From contig JAXDLK010000021.1 in the NCBI GenBank assembly GCA_034666665.1, positions 1 through 5,905 on the forward strand: a stretch of DNA of 5,905 bases, given 5' to 3'. Shown one piece after another: positions 4,974 through 5,905 of this stretch. The translations under genes and the position numbers were made by a program. Below the pieces are notes generated by a model, which saw only the letters and a list, made by a program, of their open reading frames with translations, searched no databases and had not been told where the DNA came from. Source of the stretch: JAXDLK01 sp034666665. GTDB lineage: Bacteria; Desulfobacterota; Binatia; JACPRU01. Each line of letters opens with the position of its first letter. The first letter of the stretch is position 1.

Positions 4974-5905
4974 TCAGCGCAGCGGGTGGTAGGAGACGAC
5001 CTCGATCGGCGCGAAGTCGCGGGCGGGAAAGCCCCGGGCGCCGTTCGAGTCGTAGGCCTGGAGCGCATTGCCGCCGCCGTTGTCGGCGTAGTGAGGGATA
5101 CCGACCCACTTGCCTTCGTCGTCCCAAGGCTCGACCGTGTTCGCGACGAGCATGGCGCCCTTGAACGATCCGCCGCCGCCGCCGTCGATCACCACCGATC
5201 CCTCGCCGATCGCGAGGACGAGACCCCTGTAGTTGACGGCGCCATCGAACGTCAGCTTTCCGGTGACGACGAGGATCCCGTTTCCGGTATCCGACATCGA
5301 GAAGTCCCCGTCGATCACGACGATCTTGGGGTCCGTCGCGGACCCCAGGGTGAAGCCGGCCTCGGTTGGGGACGTGTAGTCGGCGATCTCGCGAATCTTG
5401 CGGACGAGCTCCGTCAGGTGAGGAACGCTCGTCAATCGTGGATCTCCACTGCCGAGCGGGGGTAGGTTGAACGTGTCCGGCTCGTAGGCGTTCGCGCGAG
5501 TGAGCGAGGTGTTCTCCACGAAGTTCTCGACCGCATTCCCTCCGCTCAGGTGCGGACCCTGGCCCGGGTCGCAGCTGGTGTACGCGCTCGACCGCTTGGC
5601 GATCGCGCTTTTGACCTGCGCGAGCGCCTGCGATGAGGAGACCGCGATCGTCGGGAAGCACCCATTCGCGCTCTGATCTTCGCCATCGATCTTGTGAGCG
5701 TTCCCCGAGAAGGGCTGGAAATCGACGGTCGGGCCCGGAAGCGTGATCACACCCGGCAGCTGCAACACGAGCCCGGTGAGCGCCGTCCGTACCTCCGCCT
5801 GTACCACCGAGTAACCGACCGCGTTCGGCCCGCTGCCGAAGGACGTCAGCGTCACCGTCGAGTTGGTATCCACCCCGGACGAGATGCCGTCGGCGGGGTC
5901 GTTCG
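4974..5905 (-). CDS. PilX-like pilus assembly protein, C-terminal part (N-terminus beyond right edge)
   Basis: The frame is open from the right edge of the window to TGA at 4976-4974, giving 309 visible residues. A GTG at 5873 could be called as a start, but sequence upstream (NDPADGISSG) stays in frame and in character, so the true start and the expected N-terminal pilin-like helix are outside. The visible N-terminal part, GVDTNSTVTLTSFGSGPNAVGYSVVQAEVR, resembles the end of the PilX N-terminal region, where a strand and a StG-type turn precede the rest. The C-terminal part has repeated short strands with a glycine-rich turn: ILVVTGKLTFDGAVNYRGLV, SVVIDGGGGGSFKGAMLVANT. Two cysteines (GCFP and TSCDPGQG, 29 residues apart) might form a disulfide. 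The likely role is a minor component or assembly factor of a type IV pilus. Family assignment is from pattern recognition. Confidence 0.75.
   Translation of the reverse strand, partial: NDPADGISSGVDTNSTVTLTSFGSGPNAVGYSVVQAEVRTALTGLVLQLPGVITLPGPTVDFQPFSGNAHKIDGEDQSANGCFPTIAVSSSQALAQVKSAIAKRSSAYTSCDPGQGPHLSGGNAVENFVENTSLTRANAYEPDTFNLPPLGSGDPRLTSVPHLTELVRKIREIADYTSPTEAGFTLGSATDPKIVVIDGDFSMSDTGNGILVVTGKLTFDGAVNYRGLVLAIGEGSVVIDGGGGGSFKGAMLVANTVEPWDDEGKWVGIPHYADNGGGNALQAYDSNGARGFPARDFAPIEVVSYHPLR
5327..5347. repeat. Perfect 9-bp intragenic hairpin
   Basis: TGGGGTCCG at 5327-5335 pairs exactly with CGGACCCCA at 5339-5347, leaving loop TCG. It lies wholly inside the PilX-like gene, where it encodes the GSATDP segment. 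It may be chance in G+C-rich coding sequence; no function is supported. Confidence 0.4.

Noticed and set aside
3982..4992. A 336-codon plus-strand open frame across the pseudouridine synthase and minor-pilin genes.
   Set aside because: It spans two well-supported minus-strand genes and has low-complexity charged composition.
4960..5661. Upstream extension of the minor-pilin frame to a 392-residue protein.
   Set aside because: The extension is arginine/proline-rich shadow sequence of the PilX-like gene; the class III leader sets the start at 4959.

Overview
The window is a G+C-rich stretch (third codon positions almost always G or C) from a Gram-negative bacterium. A lipobox lipoprotein with a BamE-like motif, minor-pilin genes with a class III leader, and a single-domain Mut7-C RNase fit a deltaproteobacterial-type lineage (Desulfobacterota, Myxococcota, Binatota or similar). 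That placement is an inference from gene content, not a computed result.

Layout: (1) Positions 1-2172, minus strand: a secreted or membrane-anchored transglutaminase-like protein followed by an ABC transporter ATPase. They are joined by a 4-base ATGA stop/start overlap, and the ATPase runs off the left edge, so a permease gene probably follows outside the window. (2) Positions 2173-2224: a very short divergent intergenic region. (3) Positions 2225-3451, plus strand: a Mut7-C RNase domain protein, a 97-residue multi-cysteine zinc-ribbon protein overlapping it by one base, and, after a repeat-filled gap, a small BamE/SmpA-like lipoprotein. (4) Positions 3445-3549: a 9-bp tandem duplication abutting a perfect 28-bp-arm inverted repeat between two convergent transcription units. 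(5) Positions 3499-5905, minus strand: the C-terminal part of a PilX-like pilus protein, a GspH/FimT-type minor pilin, and an RluA-family 23S rRNA pseudouridine synthase whose last 16 codons and stop lie inside the inverted repeat.

Functional picture: the left operon looks like an envelope or export module, the plus-strand operon pairs an RNA-processing type protein with a small metal-binding partner and a lipoprotein, and the right operon joins type IV pilus/type II secretion pseudopilin genes to an rRNA modification enzyme. I did not find a clearly new multi-gene system. The most unusual material is in the two repeat elements at 3071-3142 and 3462-3549. Each sits at the end of a gene and appears to have reshaped the reading frame beside it.
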